Part shown: positions 55,598-64,000 of the stretch, one piece after another
How positions within the stretch are numbered: the stretch's first letter is position 1
Layout: every line of letters begins with the position of its first letter
DNA from: Prinia subflava
Lineage: Eukaryota > Chordata > Aves > Passeriformes > Cisticolidae
Direction: 5' to 3'
Length of the DNA: 64,000 nt
Assembly (NCBI RefSeq): GCF_021018805.1
Contig: NC_086259.1
Location: 5,332,001-5,396,000 of the forward strand
Program-made: the position numbers and the translations under genes
Notes under the pieces: model-generated
The model's input: the letters and a program-made list of their open reading frames with translations, nothing else
Told to the model about the DNA's origin: nothing
Database searches by the model: none

Positions 55598-56155
55598 CTT
55601 GAGCAATTCTGTCACACCAAGAATTGGAACTATACAGCTTGTTGGCTTGCTTGACAGAATTTGCTCTTTCCCATGAATTTGAGATGTTGGTGAACTGGAC
55701 GCAAACCTGCACCTTTGAAGAACCAAGAAGTTCAATCTCGGGGGGACTGCCCACGAGAAAGTCCAACTTGGACACAAATTTGCACCAGCCCACCAGAGGG
55801 TTGATGTCTGGTACCCTGCTTCCAGTAATCAGTGAATGGCTACCGTCGGGGACTGAGGACCGACTTATCTGTCCTGCATTATCCAGCAGGGCTCTGGGCA
55901 TCTTTTCCACACAGAACAGGATCCCCACGAGGCATGTTGACAGCAGGTCTGAGGCCGATGTTTGATTCAGGCAAATGTGGTCCTGTCCCAAAGATCTCGC
56001 CAGGGTGGCCCACACATTTGCCTTGGGTTGAGGGACAATCCAAGCTAGATGGAATGCCAGGAGATCGGCAAGGAAAAGAGTCGGTAACAGAAGGCTCTGA
56101 ATGTTGTTCCAGATCAGGCCGAGTCCTTTGAACTATAAAACAAGACTTGAAAACA
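55598..56155 (-). pseudogene. env: ERV-B env fragment (surface subunit)
   Basis: Antisense env with a hydrophobic leader, N-V-W-A-T-L-A-R-S-L, CLVGI and L-L-G-S-S-K, paralogous to ERV-A and ERV-C env. It stops abruptly at 55598 against the LTR tail, so the second half of the surface subunit and the transmembrane subunit are absent. No clear start ATG was seen. Confidence 0.75.
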
Positions 56156-56250
56156 AGGGAAAATCAGCTTTCAATTTTAAAATATGACAAGGGTGAGGGG
56201 TGTTCCCATTCCCAAAGTGTGGGCAGGGCAGACTGACTGGACACCCATCT

Positions 56251-57474
56251 TCAGTGCTGAAAAGCTGCTGACGCCACCTGAGGCACACTGTCATCCCTCT
56301 CCCTCTTCTTTTTAACAAATGGCTTAACCCATTTTGCAGGCACCCATTTACACCCGGTGGACGTGAGGACGCAAGCGTACCCACACCCCCATGTTATCCG
56401 ATGAGACGGGCCCTCCACCTTTCCAGTCTCCGGGGATCTTACCAGAACTGGTAGTTTTGATTTGAAGTCCACTTCTGCGCTGGCACCAAAGTGGCATGCG
56501 ACTGGGGGGTTAAACACCTCATATGAACAATTTAAAAAATTGATCACATAAAGTGCCCTGGCCAGCCTGACCGACAGCGGTTCGATCTTCAAAACTGGCT
56601 GTTGTTGGGCAAGGACCCATTTGATTTCCTGGTGGGTCCTCTCCACAATTGCTTGGCCTGTGAGGGAGTGGGGGATGCCAGTCTTGTGCTCCACTCCCCA
56701 TTGCTGCAGAAAAGTGGCAAACTCGCTGGATTCGTATGCTGGGCCATTGTCCGTCTTAATGCCTTTGGGGATGCCCATGAATGAGAACGCCTGGACCAGG
56801 TGATTGATGGCGTCTCGTGCTTTCTCCCCTGCGTGCGCAGAGGCGTAAACCACACCAGAGAAAGTGTCAACGGAGACATGTACATACTTCTGTCTCCCAA
56901 AAGTTGGAATGTGTGTTATATCAGTCTGCCAGAATTTGCAGCTCTCCAACCCACGAGGGTTGACTCTGGCATGCAAGGTAGGCACAGTGTGGGACTGGCA
57001 TGAGGGACACGAGCCGACAATGGCCTTAGCCTGTTGACGAGTGATGTGAAAACGTCTGACCAGGCCAGGCGCATTTTGGTGGAATAGCTGATGGCTGAGC
57101 TTGGCCTGCTCAAAAACGTCAGGCAAAAGGGCCATTGCCACAGGGGCAGCGAGGGCATCAGCTCTCCTGTTTCCCTCAGCAATGAACCCAGGCAAATCAG
57201 TATGTGATCTTGTATGCATCACATAGAAGGGGTGCTCCCGATGGGACACAAGCTTTACAAGCTTCGAGAGCGGCTCGTAAAGAGCTGTGTTGGACACCTC
57301 TTGTAATATTGCCTGATCAGCTCTAGACACCACCCCCGCAACATACGCGGAGTCGGTAACAAGATTGAATGGTCCAGGGAACCTCTCGAAAGCCCTGATG
57401 ACTGCGGCCAACTCGGCTATTTGAGGTGAACCCTCAACTATCTTAATGTCTGTCCCATTCTGCCGAGTCTTTGG
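56251..57474 (-). pseudogene. pol: ERV-B pol: RNase H (partial) and integrase
   Basis: Open from the ERV-C LTR junction to 56251. RNase H keeps I-A-E-L-A, LVTDSAYVAG and N-R-R-A-D-A-L-A but has lost its first aspartate segment to the insertion. Integrase has the zinc region ending C-P-S-C, D-D-E residues in F-W-Q-T-D-I-T, K-T-D-N-G-P-A-Y and IVERTHQEI, and a basic tail W-V-K-P-F-V-K-K-K. The rest of pol is predicted beyond the window. Confidence 0.88.
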
Positions 57475-57794
57475 TGACACAATCCTGTATCCCTCCAAGG
57501 GTCTCAGCTAGCTCAGCCCTTCTCAGGCCTAACAGGATTATATCAAGAAAGACAGGACAAGGATTCAAAAGAGGCTCTCTTACCCTTTTAGCTGCAAGTC
57601 CTTTATTCCAGGTTGATGTCCCGGGAGAGAGAGCTCCCGGGGGACAGGGGACCCTTTATCTTAGGGTCTCTGAGGGAGGGGCTAGCTGGCACACAGCCAA
57701 TGGGGTCAGAAGGGGAAGGAAGGGTCAGACTACATGACAGGAGTTCCAGGGGTCCCTGAGGGAGAAGAAACCATTTCCCCAGGGGGATGTAACA
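57475..57794 (-). repeat. ERV-C 3' LTR, 320 bp
   Basis: On the - strand begins TGTTACATCC and ends TTGTGTCA. Contains one ATTGG element (57697-57701) and a canonical AATAAA signal (57602-57607). Compact, and different from the 677-bp ERV-A LTR. Confidence 0.85.
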
Positions 57795-57809
57795 TCTCCT
57801 CCTTTTTTT
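57795..57809 (-). other. Polypurine tract of ERV-C
   Basis: AAAAAAAGGAGGAGA on the - strand, directly before the LTR. Confidence 0.85.
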
Positions 57810-57846
57810 GTTTAAAAAGATACAGAGAGAAGTTCTCACATTCTGT

Positions 57847-59283
57847 TTAACACGGAGTGTGGGTTTCCCACCACTTATGGTTGGTAGGGAGACCGGTCCG
57901 CTTTAGGTTTGCCAACTCTATATGGTTGACTTCTGAGGTAGAAGATATGAGGCCATTAATAGCCTTGAAAATCAAACAGCGTAGGATTCCGAATGCTATG
58001 GTTACAAGGAAAAGGATAACAAAAAGTAACAAAATTGTTTTGACTACAGAAGTCCACCACCCAGTGAGTCCCCAGCCCTTGAACAGTTCCTTGATCCAAT
58101 CTTCTGATTCTTGCTTCACTTGTCCAATCATGTTGTTCATGCTTCGGAGGGCAGCATGGATGTTTGGAGCCTTTGAGGACAAATTCATGCAACAGAGTCC
58201 TTCAAATTCCTGGCATTCATGTCCATGTAATAGCAAGAGATAATCGATAGCGGCACGGTTCTGGATCGTGGCCTGTCTGGTAATCTCCTCGTCTTCTAGG
58301 AGGGAGCTGATGGCGATAGATGTTAAATTAGCCTGCTTGACCACCCAGCACTCTAGTTGGCCCAATTCACCTAGAGCTTTGGCTGCTGCTACCCACGGAA
58401 GAAACAGGGATACAGCAACTCTTTTTGACTTTGCCCAATGAAAAATGTCTGAATTACAATTTGGGTCCAAATTGTCAGCACTCCTTTTTTGAATTTTGTC
58501 AGCCGATTTGTTTTTGTGTGTCCATTCACGAATTAAAGTTTGGTTGGGTGTCAACACGGACAATCGCCCTATGGTACATGGCCCTCCGAAAAGCCGGGAT
58601 GGAATTCCTGCCCATGCCCGATCCCCACAAACCAAGAACAATCCTCTAGGGAGGCTTCTGGGTTTGGAGTGGGATGGGTTGTCTGATGCAATGTGGCTTA
58701 TATTATGACACCACCTCTTTGCAGTAAATTCTCCCCGGAACTGCCTTATAAGGTGGTACTCGTCAGTGCTAGAGGGTTTTGGGATGACAGAGAAATGGAT
58801 GCAGTATGTGGCAGGGGAGGAACCCAATAGTTCTAACTCCTGGGGTTCATGAGCTACCCTGGGCAAACCCTGCACCCATTCCGCTAAGGGGTTCATGGTG
58901 AACACACCTTGCTTTTGCTGATCTTGGTGTGGTTGTGGAGTGTGTGCCTCTGGAATTTCGTTGGACCTGTATTTGTCCAAGCCTGCTGGAAATTCTCCAG
59001 CCTGCAAAGGAATTCCTACCAGACAGGTAGACATAGGATTCTTAGCTGCTGCAGTGGACAAACATATGTTTTCTTGCTGAAGTGTCTGTGCCAGGGTTAC
59101 CCAGACGTTCTGACGTGGCTGAGGGATGATCCATGCAGCTGCCAGACTGTTCAGCATTAGCAGGATGACAACTTGGATGGGGTTCATCATAGGGTTGAGT
59201 GGGAGGTAGGTTTTCTCTGGAAGGGAAAAATAAACATTTTTAAAACATGTTAAAAGTTCCTGTTTCTGCCAGAAGGAATCCAC
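57847..59283 (-). CDS. env: ERV-C env, open
   Basis: Open for 478 codons from 59283; the likely initiator is the Met at 59185-59187, followed by a signal-peptide-like VVILLMLNSLAAAW. Surface subunit landmarks are N-V-W-V-T-L-A-Q, CLVGIPL and G-D-R-A-W-A-G-I-P-S-R. A basic K-S-K-R (58420-58431) precedes a hydrophobic, fusion-peptide-like segment. The transmembrane subunit has an L-Q/I-Q-N-R-A-A-I-D-Y helix, an intact C-x6-CC motif (CQEFEGLCC, 58189-58215) and an anchor (LLLFVILFLVTIAFGIL). env would be made from a spliced mRNA. Receptor unknown. Confidence 0.9.
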   Translation of the reverse strand: MDSFWQKQELLTCFKNVYFSLPEKTYLPLNPMMNPIQVVILLMLNSLAAAWIIPQPRQNVWVTLAQTLQQENICLSTAAAKNPMSTCLVGIPLQAGEFPAGLDKYRSNEIPEAHTPQPHQDQQKQGVFTMNPLAEWVQGLPRVAHEPQELELLGSSPATYCIHFSVIPKPSSTDEYHLIRQFRGEFTAKRWCHNISHIASDNPSHSKPRSLPRGLFLVCGDRAWAGIPSRLFGGPCTIGRLSVLTPNQTLIREWTHKNKSADKIQKRSADNLDPNCNSDIFHWAKSKRVAVSLFLPWVAAAKALGELGQLECWVVKQANLTSIAISSLLEDEEITRQATIQNRAAIDYLLLLHGHECQEFEGLCCMNLSSKAPNIHAALRSMNNMIGQVKQESEDWIKELFKGWGLTGWWTSVVKTILLLFVILFLVTIAFGILRCLIFKAINGLISSTSEVNHIELANLKRTGLPTNHKWWETHTPC

Positions 59284-59285
59284 CT

Positions 59286-62003
59286 CTAAGGAGGATCTTT
59301 CTCTTCCATCCGGCGGCGTCTTCTCTTCGAAGCATCAGTCACTTGCTTCTCGTCCCCTTCTGCTGGAGCTGGATTTTTGGGGACAAAAGGTTTCACCCAC
59401 TTCTGGGGAATCCACCGAGGGCCTGAGGGAGTAGCCACACATGCATAGCCACGACCCCAGGTCACAAGCTCATAGGGACCTCTGGTTTCCCAAGTTTCAG
59501 GATCCCTAATCAAAACCGGTGGACGCTGAGACAATTTAAACTGATCACCACTGTTAAAATGACGTACCACAGGTGGACTCATGTTTTCAAATGAACAGTT
59601 TAGAAAATTGATGGTGAACATGGCTTTGCAGAGCTTCTGCTGTGGTGTCATCCACGAAGCCGAGCAGTTCTGCCTAGCCAGAACCTGTTTGAGCGTTTGG
59701 TGTGCACGCTCGATCACAGCTTGACCTGTGGGGGAGTGAGGGATGCCAGTTTTATGCTCCACTCCCCACTGCTGGACAAATTCTAGGAACTCCTTGGACA
59801 CATACCCTGGGCCGTTATCAGTTTTGATTGTTTTTGGAATTCCCAACACTGCAAAGGCTTGCACTAGGTGCTGCTTGGCATGTATGGACTTTTCTCCTGC
59901 GTGTGCAGAGGCATACACTGCACCTGAATATGTGTCAATGCTCACATGAACATATTTGAGGCGACCAAAACTAGGAATGTGTGTGATGTCTGTTTGCCAT
60001 ACCTCACAGCTGCCCAGGCCCCTGGGGTTCACCCCCATGCCCATTGATGGCATGACCTGGAGCTGGCAGTTCGGACAGGTACCTACAATGGCTCGAGCCT
60101 GGCTCCGTGTTAGTTGGAATTGTCGGATCAGGGCTGGCACATTTTGATGGTAATGTTGGTGACTCAGTTTTGCCTGCTGGAAGACATCAGGGAGATGTGC
60201 CTTTTCAACTGGTGCAGCAAGGGAGTCTGCCTGGCGATTCCCCTCTGCGATCTCACCTGGCAAATCAGTGTGTGACCTCACATGCATCACGTAAAACGGG
60301 TGCTGTCGATGAGAAACCAAATAGATTAGCTTTGAAAGCAACCTGAAGAGATGTTCATTCTCTATTTCTTTGAGCACAGCCTGCTCCGCTCTGGACACTA
60401 CTCCCGCCACATATGCAGAGTCAGTCACCAAATTGATTGGTTCTGAGAACTTCTCAAAAGCTCTTACCACTGCGGCCAGTTCAGCCACTTGGGGGGATCC
60501 CTCCACAAACTCAACATCAGCTTCCCAATGCTGAGTCCGTGGGTTCCTCCAAGTCACGACGGACTTGTTTGAAGTACCCGATGCGTCTGTGAAGACTGTG
60601 AGAGCTTTGAGTGGTCTCCGACTCCTTTTCTCATGAGGAATAAGGTGGAATTCCTCATTGAACAACTTGTGGGACGGGGCATGGACTGATATTTGTCCTC
60701 TGTAGCTGTCCAGAGATAATTGGAGACTGGCATTGCTCTGCAGCAAATGCTCAAACATCTCTTTGGTCAATCTCTCAGGAGAGTTCTTTCCCTCCTCTGA
60801 AAGTCTGACCGGGAGGTGAATGCATGCAAAGTCACAACCTGCCAATTCACACAATCTTACCCTGGCCTTCCGAATCAGCTGTGCTATCAGCTCCTGTGGC
60901 TCTGTGATGGTCTTGGATCTTTGGTGGGAGAGGAAAACCCACTCTATTATCAACAGTGAATCTCTCTCTTCCTCGATCCACTGAAAGATCAAGCCATGCA
61001 GGTGTGGCAGTTTTCCTAGAACAATAAACTGGAAAGGCACCTTTGGCTCACACCGGTGAGCCTGTCTCTCTGACAAGGCTTTTTGTACCTTTTCGATTGC
61101 TGTCTTCGCCTCTGGGGTCAGCTCCCTGGGAGACGTCAGCTCCTTCTCCCCCTTCAATAAATTGAAGAGGGGTTCTAGATCTTGATTTGTGAGGCCTAGC
61201 CAGGGTCTTACCCAATTCAAGGACCCACACAGGGAGTGGAGATCTGCTAGAGTTTTTGGATTGCAACCAATTTCTAAGCTCTGTGGAACAACAGTCCTTG
61301 CACTGATTTGCAAGCCCAGGTATTTCCAAGGTGGCATCCTTTGAACCTTGTCCTCCTGTAATTGAAATCCAGCAGAGGTTAAAACTTTAACCACTAGGTC
61401 AAGCGTGTGTTGGAGTATAGAGTCATTGGGGCCACACACTAGCACATCATCCATGTAGTGAAGGATGATGGCTTCTTTCCTCTGTGCGCGTATTGGAGAC
61501 AGTAATGAGGCTACATATTGTTGGCATATAAAAGGACTCGATTTGAGACCCTGGGGAAGGACCCTCCAGTGATAACGCTTCATTGGGGCCTGTCTATTGA
61601 CAGTGGGAACTGAGAAGGCAAACCTAGGGGCATCTTCAGGGTGCAATGGAATTTGGAAAAAACAGTCCTTGATGTCTAAGACAGCCAATTTCCAATCTCG
61701 GGGGAGCATTGTTGGAGTGGGCATCCCTGGTTGGAGGGGTCCCATGTCTTCTACTATTTTGTTAATTTCTCTTAGATCATGGAGCAACCTCCACTTATCC
61801 TTTCCCGGTTTCTTTATCACAAAGATCGGGAAATTCCAGGGGCTAGTTGTCTCCACAATGTGTCCCTGAGCCAATTGCTCTTCCACGAGTTTTTCCAGCG
61901 CCTTGAGCTTTTCTTTACTCAAAGGCCACTGTGCTACCCATCTGGGGTTGTTTTCTAACCACTTTAACTTCTGGGTAGGGCGCTCCACAGTGGCTACTTG
62001 CAA
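59286..62003 (-). CDS. pol: ERV-C pol: reverse transcriptase, RNase H, integrase
   Basis: About 905 codons, open, reached by -1 frameshift from pro. Reverse transcriptase has LPQGLKSSPF and L-H-Y-M-D-D. RNase H has T-D-A-S-G, V-A-E-L-A, LVTDSAYVAG and N-R-Q-A-D-S-L-A. Integrase has the histidine pair, C-P-N-C, and the D-D-E core in V-W-Q-T-D-I-T, K-T-D-N-G-P-G-Y and VIERAHQTL, with a C-terminal W-V-K-P-F-V. All catalytic residues I can check are present. It ends 3 bp before the open env frame. Confidence 0.93.
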   Translation of the reverse strand: MQVATVERPTQKLKWLENNPRWVAQWPLSKEKLKALEKLVEEQLAQGHIVETTSPWNFPIFVIKKPGKDKWRLLHDLREINKIVEDMGPLQPGMPTPTMLPRDWKLAVLDIKDCFFQIPLHPEDAPRFAFSVPTVNRQAPMKRYHWRVLPQGLKSSPFICQQYVASLLSPIRAQRKEAIILHYMDDVLVCGPNDSILQHTLDLVVKVLTSAGFQLQEDKVQRMPPWKYLGLQISARTVVPQSLEIGCNPKTLADLHSLCGSLNWVRPWLGLTNQDLEPLFNLLKGEKELTSPRELTPEAKTAIEKVQKALSERQAHRCEPKVPFQFIVLGKLPHLHGLIFQWIEEERDSLLIIEWVFLSHQRSKTITEPQELIAQLIRKARVRLCELAGCDFACIHLPVRLSEEGKNSPERLTKEMFEHLLQSNASLQLSLDSYRGQISVHAPSHKLFNEEFHLIPHEKRSRRPLKALTVFTDASGTSNKSVVTWRNPRTQHWEADVEFVEGSPQVAELAAVVRAFEKFSEPINLVTDSAYVAGVVSRAEQAVLKEIENEHLFRLLSKLIYLVSHRQHPFYVMHVRSHTDLPGEIAEGNRQADSLAAPVEKAHLPDVFQQAKLSHQHYHQNVPALIRQFQLTRSQARAIVGTCPNCQLQVMPSMGMGVNPRGLGSCEVWQTDITHIPSFGRLKYVHVSIDTYSGAVYASAHAGEKSIHAKQHLVQAFAVLGIPKTIKTDNGPGYVSKEFLEFVQQWGVEHKTGIPHSPTGQAVIERAHQTLKQVLARQNCSASWMTPQQKLCKAMFTINFLNCSFENMSPPVVRHFNSGDQFKLSQRPPVLIRDPETWETRGPYELVTWGRGYACVATPSGPRWIPQKWVKPFVPKNPAPAEGDEKQVTDASKRRRRRMEEKDPP

Positions 62004-62848
62004 AAATCCTGGGGTGTTTTAGGAATGACCAATCGGACTCCCCACTGAGACATGGTGTCCCTCCCCCACAGTGGGGCGTTATAATCTGCTACGAAAGGAC
62101 GGACATTCGCCACCTTTCCATCAGGTCCCTCAATTTGCACCACGTTTTTCGAAATCCTTGCCATTGAGATTCCTCCTATGCCCTGAAGTTTGCCTGCCAC
62201 CGGCTCTAATTCCCAATTTGAAGGCCACATGCTTTGTGGCAATACGGTGACCTGAGCTCCGGTGTCGAGTACTCCCGCCACTTGGAGGCGCTCTGATCCA
62301 CAAGTAATGTTGCACATCATAGAGGGTTTAGGTTCCCCCACCACCTCTGTCCAGTAGACCTCTGGTGATTTACCGTCTGCTGTGATCTCTGCTGGAACCG
62401 GAATGGCTTGGGCAAGAATCTGCCCCGCTATCAGATAAAAGGGTGGGTGCAAACAACGAGCCAACAACATGAGGCCTATTATTTTTCCCTTTATGGTCAT
62501 GGGAGCTATCTCAATTTCCAAGGGTGTGTGTGCCGTGTCCCCAATAACAAAATACTCACTGTCCAATCCCACGTGGTAAACCGTCAGGTCCTGTGAGATG
62601 TTAGACAGGTCAACTGTTATAACCATCCACTCAGTAGATCTGAAATGGAAACCTTTGGTAGTTACAAGTCTAAAACGGCCAAGTGGCTGCCAAACCTTGT
62701 TAGTTGAGCATTTAACATTTACATTTTTCTGCACCCCCACACCCCGTGACCTGCCCTCCCCCCCCTTTTTCTTTAAGAGAGAAGCTTTTGCCAATGTGAG
62801 TCCCGCTACATTTATATCTTTGCGCGTTGTAGTATCAACCGCGGGCAC
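61994..62848 (-). CDS. pro: ERV-C pro: dUTPase-like region and aspartic protease
   Basis: 285 codons between the gag/pro and pro/pol shift sites. The N-terminal part (V-D-T-T-T-R-K-D-I-N-V-A-G, then Y-F-V-I-G-D and I-L-A-Q-A-I-P-V-P) resembles the betaretroviral dUTPase fold but looks degenerate. The protease follows with VLDTGAQVTVL at the active site, a G-I-G-G-I flap and L-W-G-R-D before the end. It overlaps pol by 10 bp. Confidence 0.85.
   Translation of the reverse strand: MPAVDTTTRKDINVAGLTLAKASLLKKKGGEGRSRGVGVQKNVNVKCSTNKVWQPLGRFRLVTTKGFHFRSTEWMVITVDLSNISQDLTVYHVGLDSEYFVIGDTAHTPLEIEIAPMTIKGKIIGLMLLARCLHPPFYLIAGQILAQAIPVPAEITADGKSPEVYWTEVVGEPKPSMMCNITCGSERLQVAGVLDTGAQVTVLPQSMWPSNWELEPVAGKLQGIGGISMARISKNVVQIEGPDGKVANVRPFVADYNAPLWGRDTMSQWGVRLVIPKTPQDFCK
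62003..62009 (-). promoter_or_regulatory. pro/pol -1 frameshift heptamer
   Basis: G-GAT-TTT in the pro frame, 6 nt before the pro stop TAG (61994-61996); similar to the MMTV-type G-GAU-UUA site. Shifting back one base opens the pol frame. Confidence 0.65.
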
Positions 62849-62859
62849 GCGCTGTGAAT

Positions 62860-64000
62860 TCAGTTTTTTTGTTTGTTGGATTTCTTCTGCTTCTGGGTCT
62901 GAGGGCAGGATCTGGCGAAGTGTCCTGGTTTCTTGCAGCGGAGGCAGATGATGCGCTGCAGCTGGTCTGGTGGCATCTGCTGCCTGCTGGGGTGTGGTCC
63001 AGCAGGGGCTGTATGCTGTGGGTGTGTTGTTCCAGGGTGTCTTTCAGTTGTGCAGAACAATTCTGCCCGTCTGGAACAAGCTTCTATCATCTGGGACAGA
63101 GTAGGTGGTGGGTCCAAGGGTAAAGTGAGGATAATTCTACGACAGGTCTCATTAGCATTTCTTTGAGCCATCTCTTTGATCAGCTCTGCCTGCACCACGG
63201 GATCTGGTATTTGGTGTTCCACCTGTGTCCTCAGACGATCAACAAACTGTAAGAAATTCTCCGTAGGAAATTGTTTAACATTGACATAACTTCCTTTCCC
63301 TTCCCTTGATGGTAGCTGATAAAACATTTTCTCTGCAACATTGCTAATCCTAAGTAAAATTTGTTTGGATAATACTCGGGTTTGTTTTTCAGGGCAAGCC
63401 CATGCACCCTCACCACACAGATGTTCAAATGTAATATCATTATTCTCAGTGTCTTTAGCCATATTAGGGTTTTGCTGAATCTCCTGTAAAAGTGTTCTTA
63501 AAGCTCTTTTCCACATATTGTCCCACAGATCATACTCTGAGGGAGATAACAGACACCTGAATAAGTCCTTAATATCATTAGGGACCATTTCATTAGAATC
63601 AAATGTGGCTCTAAACATCCCTTTAAAGATGGGGGTGTCCCTGCCAAACTCACGTTGTACTTTACATAGTTCTTTCTTGTCCTGGTAGGAGAGTGGCTGG
63701 TATTGCCGAGAACCCTGCCTTTTGCCTACATATGCTACTGGAGCTACAGAGAAAATGGGTTCATCTGCATTTGCCAAGGGTCTGGAAGCTGCTGCCGGAC
63801 CCCCCGTGTCTGGGGATACCGGGGTTACAGTGTTATCAGTCCCTTGTGGGTGGGGAAGGAAAAGCGTGCTCTGTCCGTGCTGGCTGGGCAGCCCAGGCTG
63901 TCCCCCTCCCCCCGCCGTGTGGCAATCATACCCCCCGCTGTGGCCGTGCAGGGTGGGGGGGGCGGCCCTCTCCCTGCTGCCGGGGAGGCAGGAGGAGGAG
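62860..64000 (-). CDS. gag: ERV-C gag, 3' part (continues beyond window)
   Basis: Open from the window edge to TGA at 62860-62862. The part near 63.8-64.0 kb is Gly/Pro-rich (matrix-capsid linker). Capsid follows, with the major homology region at T-E-N-F-L-Q-F-V-D-R-L, then a single zinc knuckle CLRCKKPGHFARSC and a lysine-rich end. Only one knuckle is seen, where betaretroviruses usually have two. No ATG is visible; the start lies outside. Confidence 0.88.
   Translation of the reverse strand, partial: SSSCLPGSRERAAPPTLHGHSGGYDCHTAGGGGQPGLPSQHGQSTLFLPHPQGTDNTVTPVSPDTGGPAAASRPLANADEPIFSVAPVAYVGKRQGSRQYQPLSYQDKKELCKVQREFGRDTPIFKGMFRATFDSNEMVPNDIKDLFRCLLSPSEYDLWDNMWKRALRTLLQEIQQNPNMAKDTENNDITFEHLCGEGAWACPEKQTRVLSKQILLRISNVAEKMFYQLPSREGKGSYVNVKQFPTENFLQFVDRLRTQVEHQIPDPVVQAELIKEMAQRNANETCRRIILTLPLDPPPTLSQMIEACSRRAELFCTTERHPGTTHPQHTAPAGPHPSRQQMPPDQLQRIICLRCKKPGHFARSCPQTQKQKKSNKQKN
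62863..62869 (-). promoter_or_regulatory. gag/pro -1 frameshift heptamer A-AAA-AAC
   Basis: Slippery A-AAA-AAC in the gag frame, immediately followed by the gag stop TGA. This is the classic betaretroviral gag/pro site. The following CG-rich stretch (about 62834-62854) may form the stimulating stem. Confidence 0.85.

Larger units (their letters stand above)
55598..57474 (-). mobile_element. ERV-B: class II fragment, both sides interrupted
   Basis: RNase H to integrase plus the first part of env on the - strand. The left edge is the LTR tail of the + strand element; the right edge is the LTR end of ERV-C, which splits its pol. Confidence 0.82.
57475..64000 (-). mobile_element. ERV-C: class II provirus, coding frames open, runs off the window
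   Basis: On the - strand from right to left: gag (open to the window edge), pro, pol, env, polypurine tract, 320-bp LTR. All visible frames are intact and linked by -1 frameshift signals, as in betaretroviruses. It is inserted in ERV-B pol; the 5' LTR and primer binding site lie outside the window. It is the youngest-looking element here. Confidence 0.9.

Noticed and set aside
1..64000. CRISPR arrays, bacterial operons, riboswitches, tRNA and rRNA genes
   Set aside because: The sequence is vertebrate nuclear DNA; the only regular tandem arrays are minisatellites, and no tRNA cloverleaf or rRNA segment was recognised.

Overview
The window is avian nuclear DNA. The evidence is intron-rich vertebrate genes with short introns, CR1 retroposon scraps, and a cluster of betaretrovirus-like (class II/ERVK) and gammaretrovirus-like (class I) endogenous retroviruses of the kind usual in birds. 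A songbird is plausible but cannot be proved from the sequence. Three host loci are recognisable.

(1) 4.8-8.5 kb, + strand: exons 2-8 of a divergent HPRT1/PRTFDC1-family gene. Splice sites and exon lengths are almost exactly those of HPRT1, but the PRPP-binding loop is degraded, which suggests a pseudoenzyme. First and last exons were not found. (2) 9.7-37.9 kb, + strand: the 5' part of HYDIN (hydrocephalus-inducing protein, central-pair apparatus of motile cilia). Twenty-seven consecutive exons, all open and phase-compatible, encode about 1,471 residues, roughly the first 29% of a full HYDIN. A CpG island 2.4 kb upstream carries a consensus RFX X-box and a 16-unit, 32-bp minisatellite in which each unit is a hairpin plus an inverted CCAAT box. 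The gene is not continued after 37.9 kb. (3) 42.1-42.4 kb, - strand: a CpG-island first exon resembling NUDT7 (peroxisomal CoA diphosphatase), with a hexanucleotide (TTCCCT)n tract in its promoter/5' UTR. No further exons were found.

43.5-64.0 kb is almost entirely retroviral and layered. A decayed class I element lies on the - strand (43.5-49.8 kb; gag, pro and env remnants, no recognisable pol). A class II element on the + strand (ERV-A, about 49.9-55.1 kb; 3' half of pol, env, polypurine tract, LTR) has a LTR that is followed directly by a primer binding site, leader and gag start, so this LTR is shared by two tandem proviruses. The second of these is cut down to its gag start plus a 79-bp LTR tail. 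That tail abuts an inverted class II fragment (ERV-B, - strand, pol and env). ERV-B pol is split by the insertion of ERV-C (- strand, 57.5 kb to beyond the window end), whose visible gag, pro, pol and env frames are all open, with -1 frameshift sites at gag/pro and pro/pol.

Stretches without recognisable genes are 1-4.8 kb, 8.5-9.7 kb, 37.9-42.1 kb (apart from LTR-like sequence) and 46.1-48.2 kb. The most noteworthy points are the promoter minisatellite with CCAAT boxes and hairpins, the HPRT-like probable pseudoenzyme, the truncated HYDIN and orphan NUDT7 exon beside an ERV pile-up, the shared-LTR tandem provirus, and a perfect RFX palindrome inside that LTR.
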